The notes under the pieces: model-generated
Databases searched by the model: none
Seen by the model: the letters and a program-made list of their open reading frames with translations, nothing else
Told to the model about the DNA's origin: nothing
Made by a program: the position numbers and the translations under genes
Shown here: positions 1-6,365 of the stretch, one piece after another
Layout of the letters: the number at the start of each line of letters is the position of its first letter
Numbering within the stretch: the stretch's first letter is position 1
Source: Acidobacteriota bacterium
GTDB taxonomy: Bacteria > Acidobacteriota > Terriglobia > Terriglobales > Acidobacteriaceae
DNA: 7,504 bases
Assembly (NCBI GenBank): GCA_021781255.1
Contig: JAJXXG010001170.1
Span: 1 to 7,504 of the forward strand
Direction of reading: 5' to 3'

Positions 1-121
1 AGGGGCGCGAGTCCGAGCTTTAACCGCGAGGACTCGCCGATCCCTTTTTCTCTCGATCCCGCGATTCCCTGTTTCAACAGAGCCGTGAAAAACGTCCTCG
101 CTGCACGTCCGTCTTCAGGCT
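1..121. other. No recognisable gene; downstream flank of the DUF3108 gene
   Basis: No reading frame here gives a recognisable protein. Rightward frame 1 is open to a TGA at about 145-147, but the translation looks like chance and there is no start context. The stretch holds the inverted repeat described separately. It is probably intergenic. Confidence 0.4.
7..37. repeat. 8-bp inverted repeat, possible stem-loop
   Basis: GCGAGTCC at 7-14 is the exact reverse complement of GGACTCGC at 30-37, leaving a 15-base loop. On the + strand a run of five T (45-49) follows seven bases after the stem, so it could end a rightward transcript entering from outside the window. On the - strand no U-run follows. 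Terminator function is only a possibility. Confidence 0.35.
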
Positions 122-217
122 TTATTTGGCCTCGATCGCGGTGAGGCGGAAGGTGATCGTTCCCCAGAAGAGCCTTGCCCGCATCTGTACGGGCAGTTGA
201 CTGTCATCGTCCGTTTA
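122..217 (-). other. In-frame TAA and detached C-terminal tail of the DUF3108 gene
   Basis: The stop TAA (215-217) sits where DUF3108 proteins have an aromatic residue after the W-x-W strand. The same frame then runs on for 30 codons to a second TAA at 122-124. The tail begins Thr-Asp-Asp-Asp and ends RARLFWGTITFRLTAIEAK, which is how the family's last beta strands look (acidic turn, PVQM, basic strand, G-x-I strand). No frame change is needed, so one base (TAC or TAT to TAA) explains the break. It is either a real recent nonsense mutation or a base-call error. The intact protein would have 256 residues. Confidence 0.8.
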
Positions 218-892
218 CCAAATCCAGATATTCCCGCGATTCTTCACGACCCCGGCATCGGCGGTTGGCTGCACGCGAATTGTATTGAAGGTCCCGAGGG
301 CGGTCTTGATCACTTCGCGGCCCTCTACCTTCATTGTGACGGGAACAGTGCGCGCGGCGTCAACGACGGGAAAGATGAAGTTGTGACCGAGCACAAGGGG
401 CTGCGAAGCGGTGTAAAAGATGCCGGTCAGCAGATCAGTGAGGCAGCCGCCTATGGGAGCTTCGAGGTGCTTGGTCTGCCCGGTGACCTGATTTTTCTCG
501 TCGAGGATGGATTTCGAGTTGGCATAGTCGAGATGCAACGTGGAGTTGACTTGCCGACGGCCCTCAACAGTCTGCTTATCGAAGTCGTAGGTGCAGCCGT
601 GCTGCCTGTCAAAGCTGGACTGGAAGCGGTCGGCGACGTGAAAGAGCAGGTTGATCGCGCCGATGGTATCCGCCGAAGCCGTGATGCGCTCGCGATCGCC
701 GGCCTCCTCAAAGTGAATGACAGCGGTTCCCGCCGGAAACACTCTCCAATCAACCGCGTAGGTCAAGGTTTGTTTCTGGGGAAAGCTATAGGCGGGACGC
801 GGAGGAGGGAGCGTGACAGTCTGCTGACCGCGGGCAAGCGGCACCAGAGCAAAGAGGCAAAAGATAGCGATTGCATTGGCGCGTGTCTTCAA
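215..892 (-). CDS. DUF3108 domain-containing secreted protein, C-terminally truncated by a nonsense codon
   Basis: The product as read is 225 residues. It starts at a TTG (890-892), the only start in this frame near the AAGGAG ribosome binding site at 905-910; the 12-base spacer is a little long. Residues 1-22 form a signal peptide (basic MKTR, hydrophobic core, Ala-Arg-Gly before QQ), so the protein is probably periplasmic. The rest is beta-rich and fits DUF3108: a Tyr-Ala-Val-Asp-Trp first strand near 45-49, a central HGCTYDFDKQ segment, and the late GTFNTIRVQP and GNIWIW strands. The family has no firmly assigned function and is often linked to the envelope. The gene lies 68 bases downstream of a membrane methyltransferase gene on the same strand, so it is probably the last gene of that operon. 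The frame is cut after GNIWIW by TAA, yet a family-like tail continues beyond the stop. Family assignment is fairly sure; whether the protein still works is unknown. Confidence 0.8.
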   Translation of the reverse strand: MKTRANAIAIFCLFALVPLARGQQTVTLPPPRPAYSFPQKQTLTYAVDWRVFPAGTAVIHFEEAGDRERITASADTIGAINLLFHVADRFQSSFDRQHGCTYDFDKQTVEGRRQVNSTLHLDYANSKSILDEKNQVTGQTKHLEAPIGGCLTDLLTGIFYTASQPLVLGHNFIFPVVDAARTVPVTMKVEGREVIKTALGTFNTIRVQPTADAGVVKNRGNIWIW

Positions 893-960
893 TGTTCGGC
901 ACGGCTCCTTGTAGGTTTGACCGATCGTATTGGTTTGGACGCTGCGTATGCGGAAACCGC

Positions 961-1602
961 TTATCGTATCCGGCTGAGCAACAGCTCGAGCGCCGGTCGA
1001 AGGTAGAGCAAGCTCAGATAAATCAGCGCAGCCCCTAATGCAGCATTGTACTCGCGGTGCTTCAGGTAAAGCGCGAAGGAAAAGCCCCGCCGCATGCCGC
1101 TGCCGGCCGAGTTACCTGATCCGGCTTTGGCTGGGGTCAGCCGGGGAAGGAAGCGTGGCACCTGCCGGCAATAATCGTCGAACCCGGGAAATGTGGAGCG
1201 GAGAAACTGTTCTTCTCCGGCGATCACGGGAATGTAGATGACGGCAAAGCCTGCAACCAGGACGAGCGCAAGCAGCCAGCTCTGGAGGGCCAGCGCAAAA
1301 CCTGCAGCAATCAACGCCGAACCGAGATAGAGCGGATTGCGGGTGAAGGCATATGGCCCGTTTACAGTGAGCTCCCGATTTTTCTTCACCGTTCCTGAAG
1401 CCGCGGCGCGCAGTGCCAGCCCGGGCACGACCAGGGCCAGACTCCAGACAATGGCCGCAAGGCGCGCAGGATGTTGAGCAACCTCAAAAACATACAGGGC
1501 AGCGGTGACGAATCCCAGAGGCACGCGAATCCGCCGCGCCACGTTTTTCCACGTTTGCCACTGGGCGGAGGGTTCTTTTAGAGGATTGGAATGCGGAGTC
1601 AT
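961..1602 (-). CDS. Integral-membrane methyltransferase, isoprenylcysteine/phospholipid methyltransferase family
   Basis: A 213-residue membrane protein of the ICMT/PEMT fold, which uses S-adenosylmethionine to methylate lipid-like or membrane-embedded substrates. Hydrophobic segments lie near residues 27-44, 48-68, 90-125 (probably two passes) and 187-203. The family signature GPYAFTRNPLYLG is at 82-94. The partner region GEEQFLRSTFPGFDDY, with its Glu pair, is at 129-144, followed by PRFLP. Both belong to the SAM-binding part of the fold. The ATG at 1600-1602 has a strong GGAGAAGGA site two bases upstream of the start region. Its ATG overlaps the TGA of the heptosyltransferase gene (ATGA, 1599-1602), which suggests translational coupling. 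The substrate cannot be read from sequence. Bacterial members have no prenylated-protein target, and the glycosyltransferase neighbour makes an envelope lipid or glycolipid more likely. That last point is inference. Confidence 0.87.
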   Translation of the reverse strand: MTPHSNPLKEPSAQWQTWKNVARRIRVPLGFVTAALYVFEVAQHPARLAAIVWSLALVVPGLALRAAASGTVKKNRELTVNGPYAFTRNPLYLGSALIAAGFALALQSWLLALVLVAGFAVIYIPVIAGEEQFLRSTFPGFDDYCRQVPRFLPRLTPAKAGSGNSAGSGMRRGFSFALYLKHREYNAALGAALIYLSLLYLRPALELLLSRIR

Positions 1603-2690
1603 CGATCCTTCTCCTCCGAGAGTAATTCATCTGCGGCGTGAAGCACGGCTTCCGGCGCAATGGTTAGCAGGCCAGCTTCCGGAGCTTCGCGCCGCGTATG
1701 GTCACGACGGCTTTCAGGGTTCCGCAAGACGCGGACGGGGGCTCCAAATGGACCGTTACGCCGGGGATCGGTTGGCCCATAGATGCCTACCACCGGCCGC
1801 CCCAGGGCCGATGCGAGGTGCAAGGGACCGGTATCGCCGCCTATGCACAGAGCGACGCGACGGGTGAGTGCTATTAACTGGGGCAGCGTGGCACTGACGG
1901 AGATTGCAGCGCCGCCGGCTACGATGGGCGCGGCAAGCCGCTCCTCGCCGGGAGCGGCATTGACCAGAACGGACAGTCCGCGCGCCCTGAGAGCTGCGGC
2001 CACGACCGCGTAGCGCTCCGGCGGCCACCGCTTCGCGCCCCAACCCGCACCGGGCGTAATGAGAGCCAGGGATCGGGCCTGCGCCGGCTGGAAGTGCGCG
2101 GCAAGCCATGCATCGCACCAGCTCTCGGCCTCGGGATCGACCGGCAGCAGCGGAACGGAAAATTCCAGTGGATCTCCCGCCACATTGCGGGCGAGTTCAA
2201 CGTCCTGCTCGATGACGTGGGCGCCGTGGGTAACGATGCGCTCGGTGAAGAACCAATGCGCAGGCCACTCGCGTGGGCTGGCCTCTCCAATACGGCGGGC
2301 GCAGCCGCTCAAGCGGCCGATGACGGCCGAGCGGATTGAGCCTTGAAGATCCAGCACGGCATCGTATTCAGACTGGCGCAGCTCCTGGCGCAGTTTGCCA
2401 ATTGCCGTTCGCGTTGCGGCACGGAGCGGATGCCGTTTCCATTCGCGGACCGCGGCAAAGTGCAGCCGGTCCACAAGAGGCATTCGCGCGCAGCGAGACG
2501 CACCTGTCGCAGATCCCGGTTCCTTGCCGGAAGCCGACAAGAGGGCCTGCCAGCGCGGGTCGACGACCCAGCCGATGCTCCAGGAGGGATGCATGCGACG
2601 GAGCGCCGTGACTGCCGGCAGGGCATGCAGGATATCACCCATAGCGCCGAGCCGCACCACGAGCAGACGAAAGCTGGACTGCGTGTGCAA
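1599..2690 (-). CDS. waaC: Glycosyltransferase family 9, lipopolysaccharide heptosyltransferase I-like
   Basis: A 363-residue GT-B fold enzyme of the ADP-heptose:LPS heptosyltransferase family, which adds heptose to the inner core at the cytoplasmic face of the inner membrane. The N-terminal domain opens with LLVVRLGAMGDILHALP (9-25); Asp19 matches the catalytic Asp that follows M-G in WaaC/WaaF. The middle carries YDAVLDLQGSIRSA (109-122). The nucleotide-sugar domain carries PGAGWGAKRWPPERYA (213-228) and the signature GGDTGPLHLASALGRP (284-299), then YGPTDPRRNGPFG. Length is close to the family norm. The first available start is TTG at 2688-2690, one codon after an in-frame TGA (2694-2696), with no visible Shine-Dalgarno sequence. 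Domain I must begin before residue 9, so no later start fits. It is the first gene of the leftward cluster and divergent from mtgA. The WaaC rather than WaaF/WaaQ label is likely but not proved. Confidence 0.87.
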   Translation of the reverse strand: MHTQSSFRLLVVRLGAMGDILHALPAVTALRRMHPSWSIGWVVDPRWQALLSASGKEPGSATGASRCARMPLVDRLHFAAVREWKRHPLRAATRTAIGKLRQELRQSEYDAVLDLQGSIRSAVIGRLSGCARRIGEASPREWPAHWFFTERIVTHGAHVIEQDVELARNVAGDPLEFSVPLLPVDPEAESWCDAWLAAHFQPAQARSLALITPGAGWGAKRWPPERYAVVAAALRARGLSVLVNAAPGEERLAAPIVAGGAAISVSATLPQLIALTRRVALCIGGDTGPLHLASALGRPVVGIYGPTDPRRNGPFGAPVRVLRNPESRRDHTRREAPEAGLLTIAPEAVLHAADELLSEEKDR

Positions 2691-2818
2691 GCTTCAATTT
2701 TCGCATAAGGCAGGAGGGCAGATTCAGCAGAGTTTGCGGGACCAGGGGAGCGCGTGGATGGCTCCATCTCTGAGACGGAAGATCCTAAAAGGACAGAGGC
2801 GGGCAAGTATCCTGAAGG
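2691..2818. other. Divergent intergenic region between heptosyltransferase and mtgA
   Basis: These 128 bases must hold the start signals for two divergent envelope genes. A short palindrome with 5-bp arms (GATGG / CCATC, 2757-2768) lies near the middle. I see no convincing -35/-10 pair on either strand. An ATG on the - strand at 2704-2706 is out of frame with the heptosyltransferase and leads into a shadow frame. Confidence 0.4.
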
Positions 2819-3529
2819 GTGACGGAAAAACCGGGCAAACGATCGGGGTCCGGGCTGCGCAAGGTATCGTTGCGCTTCGGACTGGCGTGTCTGGCGCTAG
2901 GACTGGCGGGGCTGTGGTTGCTCGCGGCGCTTTGGCTGGTGGCGCTCAAGTGGATCGACCCGCCGACGACCGCGGTGCAGGTCGAGCGCCGCGTTGAGTC
3001 CTGGGCACACGCGAAGCCGTACAGCAAGCATGAACAGTTTGTCGCGTTGAGCCAGATATCGCCCGACCTTCAGCACGCCGTGATCGCGGCCGAGGATGCA
3101 CGTTTTTATCAGCACCACGGTTTCGACTGGCAGGCCATCGAGATTGCCGCCGAGGATGACATGAAAGGCGGACGACGGATTCGCGGCGGATCGACAATCA
3201 CGCAGCAACTGGTAAAGAACCTCTTTTTCGGCACCGAGCGCTCGTATCTGCGCAAGGGCGCGGAGTTCACGCTGGTGCCTGTTGCAGAGTTCGTGCTTGG
3301 CAAACAGCGGATTCTGGAGCTTTATCTGAACGTGGTTGAGATGGGGCCGGGAATCTACGGCGTGGAGGCGGCGAGCCACGCCTGGTATCGCACGTCAGCA
3401 CGCAGGATCAACCGCGACCAGGCGGCCCGTCTGGCGGCAATTCTTCCCGCGCCACTGCGGCGACACCCAGACCGGATGGACCACTACAGCGGAATCATTC
3501 TGGAGCGGATGCGGCAGATGGGGTGGTGA
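2819..3529 (+). CDS. mtgA: Monofunctional biosynthetic peptidoglycan glycosyltransferase (GT51)
   Basis: A 236-residue, membrane-anchored enzyme that polymerises lipid II into glycan strands in the periplasm and lacks a transpeptidase domain. A basic N-terminus (residues 1-19) precedes one transmembrane helix at about 20-44. The GT51 motifs appear in order: AAEDARFYQHHG (90-101) with catalytic Glu92, RGGSTITQQLVKNLF (122-136), LRKGAEFTL (144-152) with second Glu149, and GKQRILELYLNVVEMGPGIYG (161-181, in two adjoining motifs). Size matches MtgA. The frame opens just after a TGA at 2813-2815, so GTG at 2819 is the first start; a GAAGG sequence abuts it too closely to be ideal. A TTG at 2870, five bases after AAGG, is an alternative that would remove the basic tail, so GTG is preferred. 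It is divergent from the heptosyltransferase gene and convergent with the GH109 gene. Confidence 0.95.
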   Translation: MTEKPGKRSGSGLRKVSLRFGLACLALGLAGLWLLAALWLVALKWIDPPTTAVQVERRVESWAHAKPYSKHEQFVALSQISPDLQHAVIAAEDARFYQHHGFDWQAIEIAAEDDMKGGRRIRGGSTITQQLVKNLFFGTERSYLRKGAEFTLVPVAEFVLGKQRILELYLNVVEMGPGIYGVEAASHAWYRTSARRINRDQAARLAAILPAPLRRHPDRMDHYSGIILERMRQMGW

Positions 3530-3608
3530 AAGGCCGGCGCGACGAAGCCGTTGCGCGCAGGCCCCATTGGCGGTGACCGACCGCAAGGAATGCGCGCCGG
3601 TGGAGGAA
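3530..3608. other. Convergent intergenic region with inverted repeats
   Basis: This spacer lies between the convergent mtgA and GH109 genes. CCGGCGCG at 3534-3541 is the reverse complement of CGCGCCGG at 3593-3600. Inside lies a small hairpin, GCGGT (3570-3574) with ACCGC (3580-3584) around a 5-base loop, extendable with one bulge. Neither is followed by a U-run, so a rho-independent terminator is only suggested by position. Confidence 0.3.
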
Positions 3609-4970
3609 TCAGCTCTGGGTAGCGATCGCGGAGATGGGGCGCTGCCGCCATTTTCCCGCAGTAAAATCAGGAAACTCGACGGGCGCGCTGCCGCGACGCA
3701 CGGACTCGACGCTCAGCGGCGCGACCGAGGCCCACGCGGCGCAGTCATAGACGTCGAGATCGGGCGGCAGCCCTTCACGCACGCATTGGAGCAGGCGGTA
3801 GATCATGATGAGGTCCATTCCGCCATGGCCGCCGCTCGCGCGCGCCAGTTCGCCCTGGCGTAGCCAGAGAGGGTGCTGGTACTGCGTGTAGGCGTCGATT
3901 GAGCCAAAGGTTTCATCCTTATCCATGCCGTCGAAGTAAATGCGCGGGGGATAGTCCTGGAACAGTCCCCTGGTGCCTGCGATCAGATTGATGCGGTCGT
4001 AGGGATGGGGCGTGGAAACGGCATGCTTGACGGTGATGGTGAGCCCCCGGGCGGTTTTGATGAGCGAGGTATTCATATCGCCGCAGATGTAGCGCTCGCT
4101 CCAGCGCGGATCGCCGGGGGCGAGATGATCTTTGCGCCAGAGGTCGAGACCGCGCTGGGGAGAACTCATGGAGACGAGGGAGACGAAGCGGTCGCCGCGC
4201 TGGATCCCCATGTAATTGGCGACGGGGCCGAGCCCGTGGGTGGGATAGAGGTTGCCGTTGCGCAGGGTGTGTTGGGTGCGCCGCCACAGCCCCTCGCCGG
4301 CATTGGAAAAGAGCTCAGCGCGCAGGTCGTGAATATAGGCGCCTTCGCCGTAGAGCAGGTCACCGAACATTCCGGCATGAATCATGCGCAGGATGAGGGT
4401 TTCGTTGTAGCCATAGCAGCAGTTCTCAAGGATGATGCAGTGGCGCCTCGACTGCTCAGAGGCATGGACGATGCTCCAGCACTGTTCAATGGTCGTTACG
4501 CCGGGCACTTCGATGGCGACGTCCTTGCCGTGTTCCATGGCGGCGAGGGCCATAGGCGCATGCCAGTCCCAGGGCGTGGCGACGAGGATCAGGTCCACGT
4601 CGTTGCGTTTTACGAGTTCCTCGTAGTGATGCGGCCCCTCAGTGAAGAGCGCGGGCTTCGGCTGCCCGGCTGCGGCGACAAGCGAGGCGGCGTGCTCGGC
4701 CTTGGCGGGAACGATATCGCAGAGGGCGGCGACCTGCGCATTGACGGCAAGAAGCTGGCCGAGGAGCGACGTGCCGCGTCCGCCGGCGCCGATCAATGCC
4801 AGGCGGGGTTCGCGTTTTTGCAAGGGTACGTCGATCATGGTGCGGCGAGCCGCGGCCTGGGCAGCCTGGGCAAGATGGGGCGCACCGAGGGATACGGCAC
4901 CGGCTGCGCCGAGCTGCATGAGGCGGCGACGGGTAACGTCCGCGGCGGAGAGCAAATCACCTGAGCTCAT
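3609..4970 (-). CDS. GH109-type Gfo/Idh/MocA enzyme, Tat-exported; probable alpha-N-acetylgalactosaminidase
   Basis: A 453-residue protein. Glycoside hydrolase family 109 cleaves terminal alpha-linked GalNAc by an oxidation-elimination-reduction cycle using tightly bound NAD. A Tat signal is visible: twin arginines in TRRRLMQLG (13-21), an Ala/Gly-rich hydrophobic stretch, and a likely Ala cleavage site near 37-41. Export through Tat fits a protein that must fold around NAD first. The Rossmann glycine motif is GAGGRG (61-66). GH109-type blocks follow: EVPG (154-157), ENCCYG (182-187), GEGAYIHDLR (208-217), RNGNLYPTHGLGPVANYM (237-254), NRGDR-like QRGDR (257-261), SMSSPQRG (267-274), GGHGGMD (380-386), and VEFPDFTAGKW near the end. 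Tyr242 and His245 in YPTH are the likely active-site pair, with Glu182 a likely partner. The start is ATG with AGGGA upstream. It lies 83 bases downstream of the acyltransferase gene on the same strand. Family is firm; substrate is inferred, since not all members are tested. Confidence 0.9.
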   Translation of the reverse strand: MSSGDLLSAADVTRRRLMQLGAAGAVSLGAPHLAQAAQAAARRTMIDVPLQKREPRLALIGAGGRGTSLLGQLLAVNAQVAALCDIVPAKAEHAASLVAAAGQPKPALFTEGPHHYEELVKRNDVDLILVATPWDWHAPMALAAMEHGKDVAIEVPGVTTIEQCWSIVHASEQSRRHCIILENCCYGYNETLILRMIHAGMFGDLLYGEGAYIHDLRAELFSNAGEGLWRRTQHTLRNGNLYPTHGLGPVANYMGIQRGDRFVSLVSMSSPQRGLDLWRKDHLAPGDPRWSERYICGDMNTSLIKTARGLTITVKHAVSTPHPYDRINLIAGTRGLFQDYPPRIYFDGMDKDETFGSIDAYTQYQHPLWLRQGELARASGGHGGMDLIMIYRLLQCVREGLPPDLDVYDCAAWASVAPLSVESVRRGSAPVEFPDFTAGKWRQRPISAIATQS

Positions 4971-5053
4971 GATGAATCTTCCCTTTCACTCTTCTGTCTG
5001 GACCAGCGCCTGACTGCGAGGCCGCACCTGGCAAGTGCGCGAGAGGTCCGGGA
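4971..5053 (-). other. Spacer between acyltransferase and GH109 genes
   Basis: These 83 bases separate two genes on the same strand. They contain the ribosome binding site of the GH109 gene (AAAGGGAAG ahead of its ATG). No strong hairpin and no promoter are apparent, so co-transcription is likely but not shown. Confidence 0.4.
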
Positions 5054-6253
5054 TTAAATGCGAATGAAGATCCTCTTCCGGTACATCCAGTAAAGGATCA
5101 GCCAATAGGTGAGGAGTGTAAACGAACCCAGGACTACCGGCTCCACGGGCGGGCCGAAGATGCCGAGCAGACGCGCACCGAGATGAGTGCGCAGGCTGCC
5201 TTCGACAAAGTCGTTGCACCGGCTGGCGATGAGGTAGGCCGCAATGGAGTTCATGCCCACGACGACAAGGGGGAACGCGAGGCGGCGCTGCTGTTTGACG
5301 TCGACAACCCAGGAGAATGCGGCGAGAAAGAAGATGCAGACGCCGCCGGAGAAGAGGGTCCAGGAGGGCGTCCAGATGCGCTTGACGATGGGACAGATCC
5401 CGGCGAAGTGCAGCACAAGCGCGGCGGAGCAGAGGATGACGCCGGCAAGAAGAAGGCGGCGGAAGGGGATGCGGGGAGCGGATTCGCGATACCAGCGTCC
5501 GGCGATGAGGCCGAGCAACATGGTGCCGAGGGTGGGAATGAAACTGAGCGTGGCGTAACCGCCCGCATTGTCAAGGAATGGCGCGGTGCGGGGAAAGAGG
5601 TTGAGGAACCAGGTGTCAAAGGCCCAGCCGAGGTTGCTGTTTTTGTTCCAGTGCGCGGCAAAGCCGTTCAACAGGTGCTGATGCCAGTCAGGAGCGACGC
5701 CGACGGAGGCCCAGGGAAAACCGGGCCCCGGCGCGGGGTAGAGCGCGAAGGCGAGCCAATAGCCCAACAGGATTGCGGCCAGGGCGAGCCACTGCCAGCG
5801 GGGCTTGAGAAAGGCGATAAGAAACGCGAAGGTGTAGCCAAGGCCGATTTGCGTGAGGGTGTCTTCAAAGGTGAAGTAGGTGATGGACTGGCCCGCGGAG
5901 CGCAGGAAGATTCCCAGAGCGACGAGGACCAGGCTGCGCCAGAGGACATGAAAGAGCATGCGCAGAAAGGATTCGCCCTTGTTTTTGCGGCTGGCAAGGG
6001 AGTAAGGCAGCGAGACCCCGGCAAGAAAGGTGAAGCCGGGCTGGATGGTGTCATGAAGGCTCATGCCGACCCACTGGACGTGGGACTGCTGGGTACCGAG
6101 AAACTGCCAGAGAGGATTGCCGGGAAAGGAACGCGCCACGTGAGCAAACTCAAGCACCTCGGCCATCATGAGGAGCATGACAAAGCCGCGATAGGCATCG
6201 ATGGCCACGTTCCGGGCTGCGGGCTGGGGAGTGCCAACGGCCGTAGCATTCAT
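5054..6253 (-). CDS. Polytopic DUF5009/COG4299 acyltransferase, heparan-alpha-glucosaminide N-acetyltransferase-like
   Basis: A 399-residue membrane protein with about ten hydrophobic segments (near 22-37, 68-86, 98-118, 134-149, 156-172, 236-252, 266-284, 299-317, 326-344 and 373-391). It fits the HGSNAT-like family, which transfers an acetyl group from cytoplasmic acetyl-CoA across the membrane to a sugar amine. From memory, these pieces match human HGSNAT: IDAYRGFVML (18-27), H-x-x-W-x-G then D and P-x-F-x-F-x-x-G-x-S (58-81), WRSLVLVALGI (105-115), and the T-x-x-Q-I-G-x-x-Y segment (132-140). His58 aligns with the acetyl-accepting His of HGSNAT. The frame is open for 22 more codons upstream (to 6319), but ATG at 6251-6253 has AGGAGG eight bases away and places the first helix normally, so it is chosen. 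A TAAAAT sequence on the - strand (6318-6323) could be a -10 box, but no good -35 is seen. The acetyl acceptor is unknown. Confidence 0.83.
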   Translation of the reverse strand: MNATAVGTPQPAARNVAIDAYRGFVMLLMMAEVLEFAHVARSFPGNPLWQFLGTQQSHVQWVGMSLHDTIQPGFTFLAGVSLPYSLASRKNKGESFLRMLFHVLWRSLVLVALGIFLRSAGQSITYFTFEDTLTQIGLGYTFAFLIAFLKPRWQWLALAAILLGYWLAFALYPAPGPGFPWASVGVAPDWHQHLLNGFAAHWNKNSNLGWAFDTWFLNLFPRTAPFLDNAGGYATLSFIPTLGTMLLGLIAGRWYRESAPRIPFRRLLLAGVILCSAALVLHFAGICPIVKRIWTPSWTLFSGGVCIFFLAAFSWVVDVKQQRRLAFPLVVVGMNSIAAYLIASRCNDFVEGSLRTHLGARLLGIFGPPVEPVVLGSFTLLTYWLILYWMYRKRIFIRI

Positions 6254-6365
6254 GAACGATTCCTCCTGAAACGGAGCATTTAGTCTACGTGCCGGGCAAA
6301 GAATCCGCGTTGCCGTCATTTTACCCAGTCTTCCGGTAGATGGGCTGTTGCACTATGCTTTTCTC
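6254..6365. promoter_or_regulatory. Divergent intergenic region between acyltransferase and aldo/keto reductase
   Basis: These 112 bases must carry control signals for both divergent genes. The - strand has a clear ribosome binding site for the acyltransferase (AGGAGG, complement of CCTCCT at 6262-6267) and a -10-like TAAAAT (6318-6323). The + strand has a -10-like TATGCT (6355-6360) just before the reductase ATG. No convincing -35 boxes or operator palindromes are seen. Confidence 0.35.

Noticed and set aside
122..217. Frameshift or stop-codon recoding as the explanation for the DUF3108 break
   Set aside because: The tail continues in the same frame, so no shift is needed, and TAA is not a known selenocysteine or pyrrolysine codon.
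197..1006. 269-codon rightward open frame opposite the DUF3108 gene
   Set aside because: No domain is recognisable. The leftward frame has a signal peptide, a ribosome binding site and DUF3108-like strands.
2309..2997. Open frames on both strands overlapping the heptosyltransferase and mtgA starts
   Set aside because: They are rich in Arg, Ser and Cys, lack motifs, and cover well-defined coding frames, so they are shadows.
4005..4964. 319-codon rightward open frame opposite the GH109 gene
   Set aside because: The leftward frame carries the full set of GH109 motifs and a Tat signal; the rightward one shows no recognisable domain and is a GC-driven shadow.
3609..4970. Plain sugar dehydrogenase of the Gfo/Idh/MocA family
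   Set aside because: The YPTHGLGP, GEGAYIHDLR and GGHGGMD blocks and the Tat signal fit GH109 glycosidases better than cytoplasmic sugar dehydrogenases, although activity is not proved.
5183..6283. 366-codon rightward open frame opposite the acyltransferase
   Set aside because: Its translation is a Gly/Glu/Lys/Asp-rich string typical of the antisense of a hydrophobic membrane gene in GC-rich DNA, while the leftward frame has helices, family motifs and a strong ribosome binding site.
6254..6319. Longer N-terminus for the acyltransferase, starting at 6319
   Set aside because: The extra 22 residues look non-coding, and the ATG at 6253 has an AGGAGG site at ideal distance.
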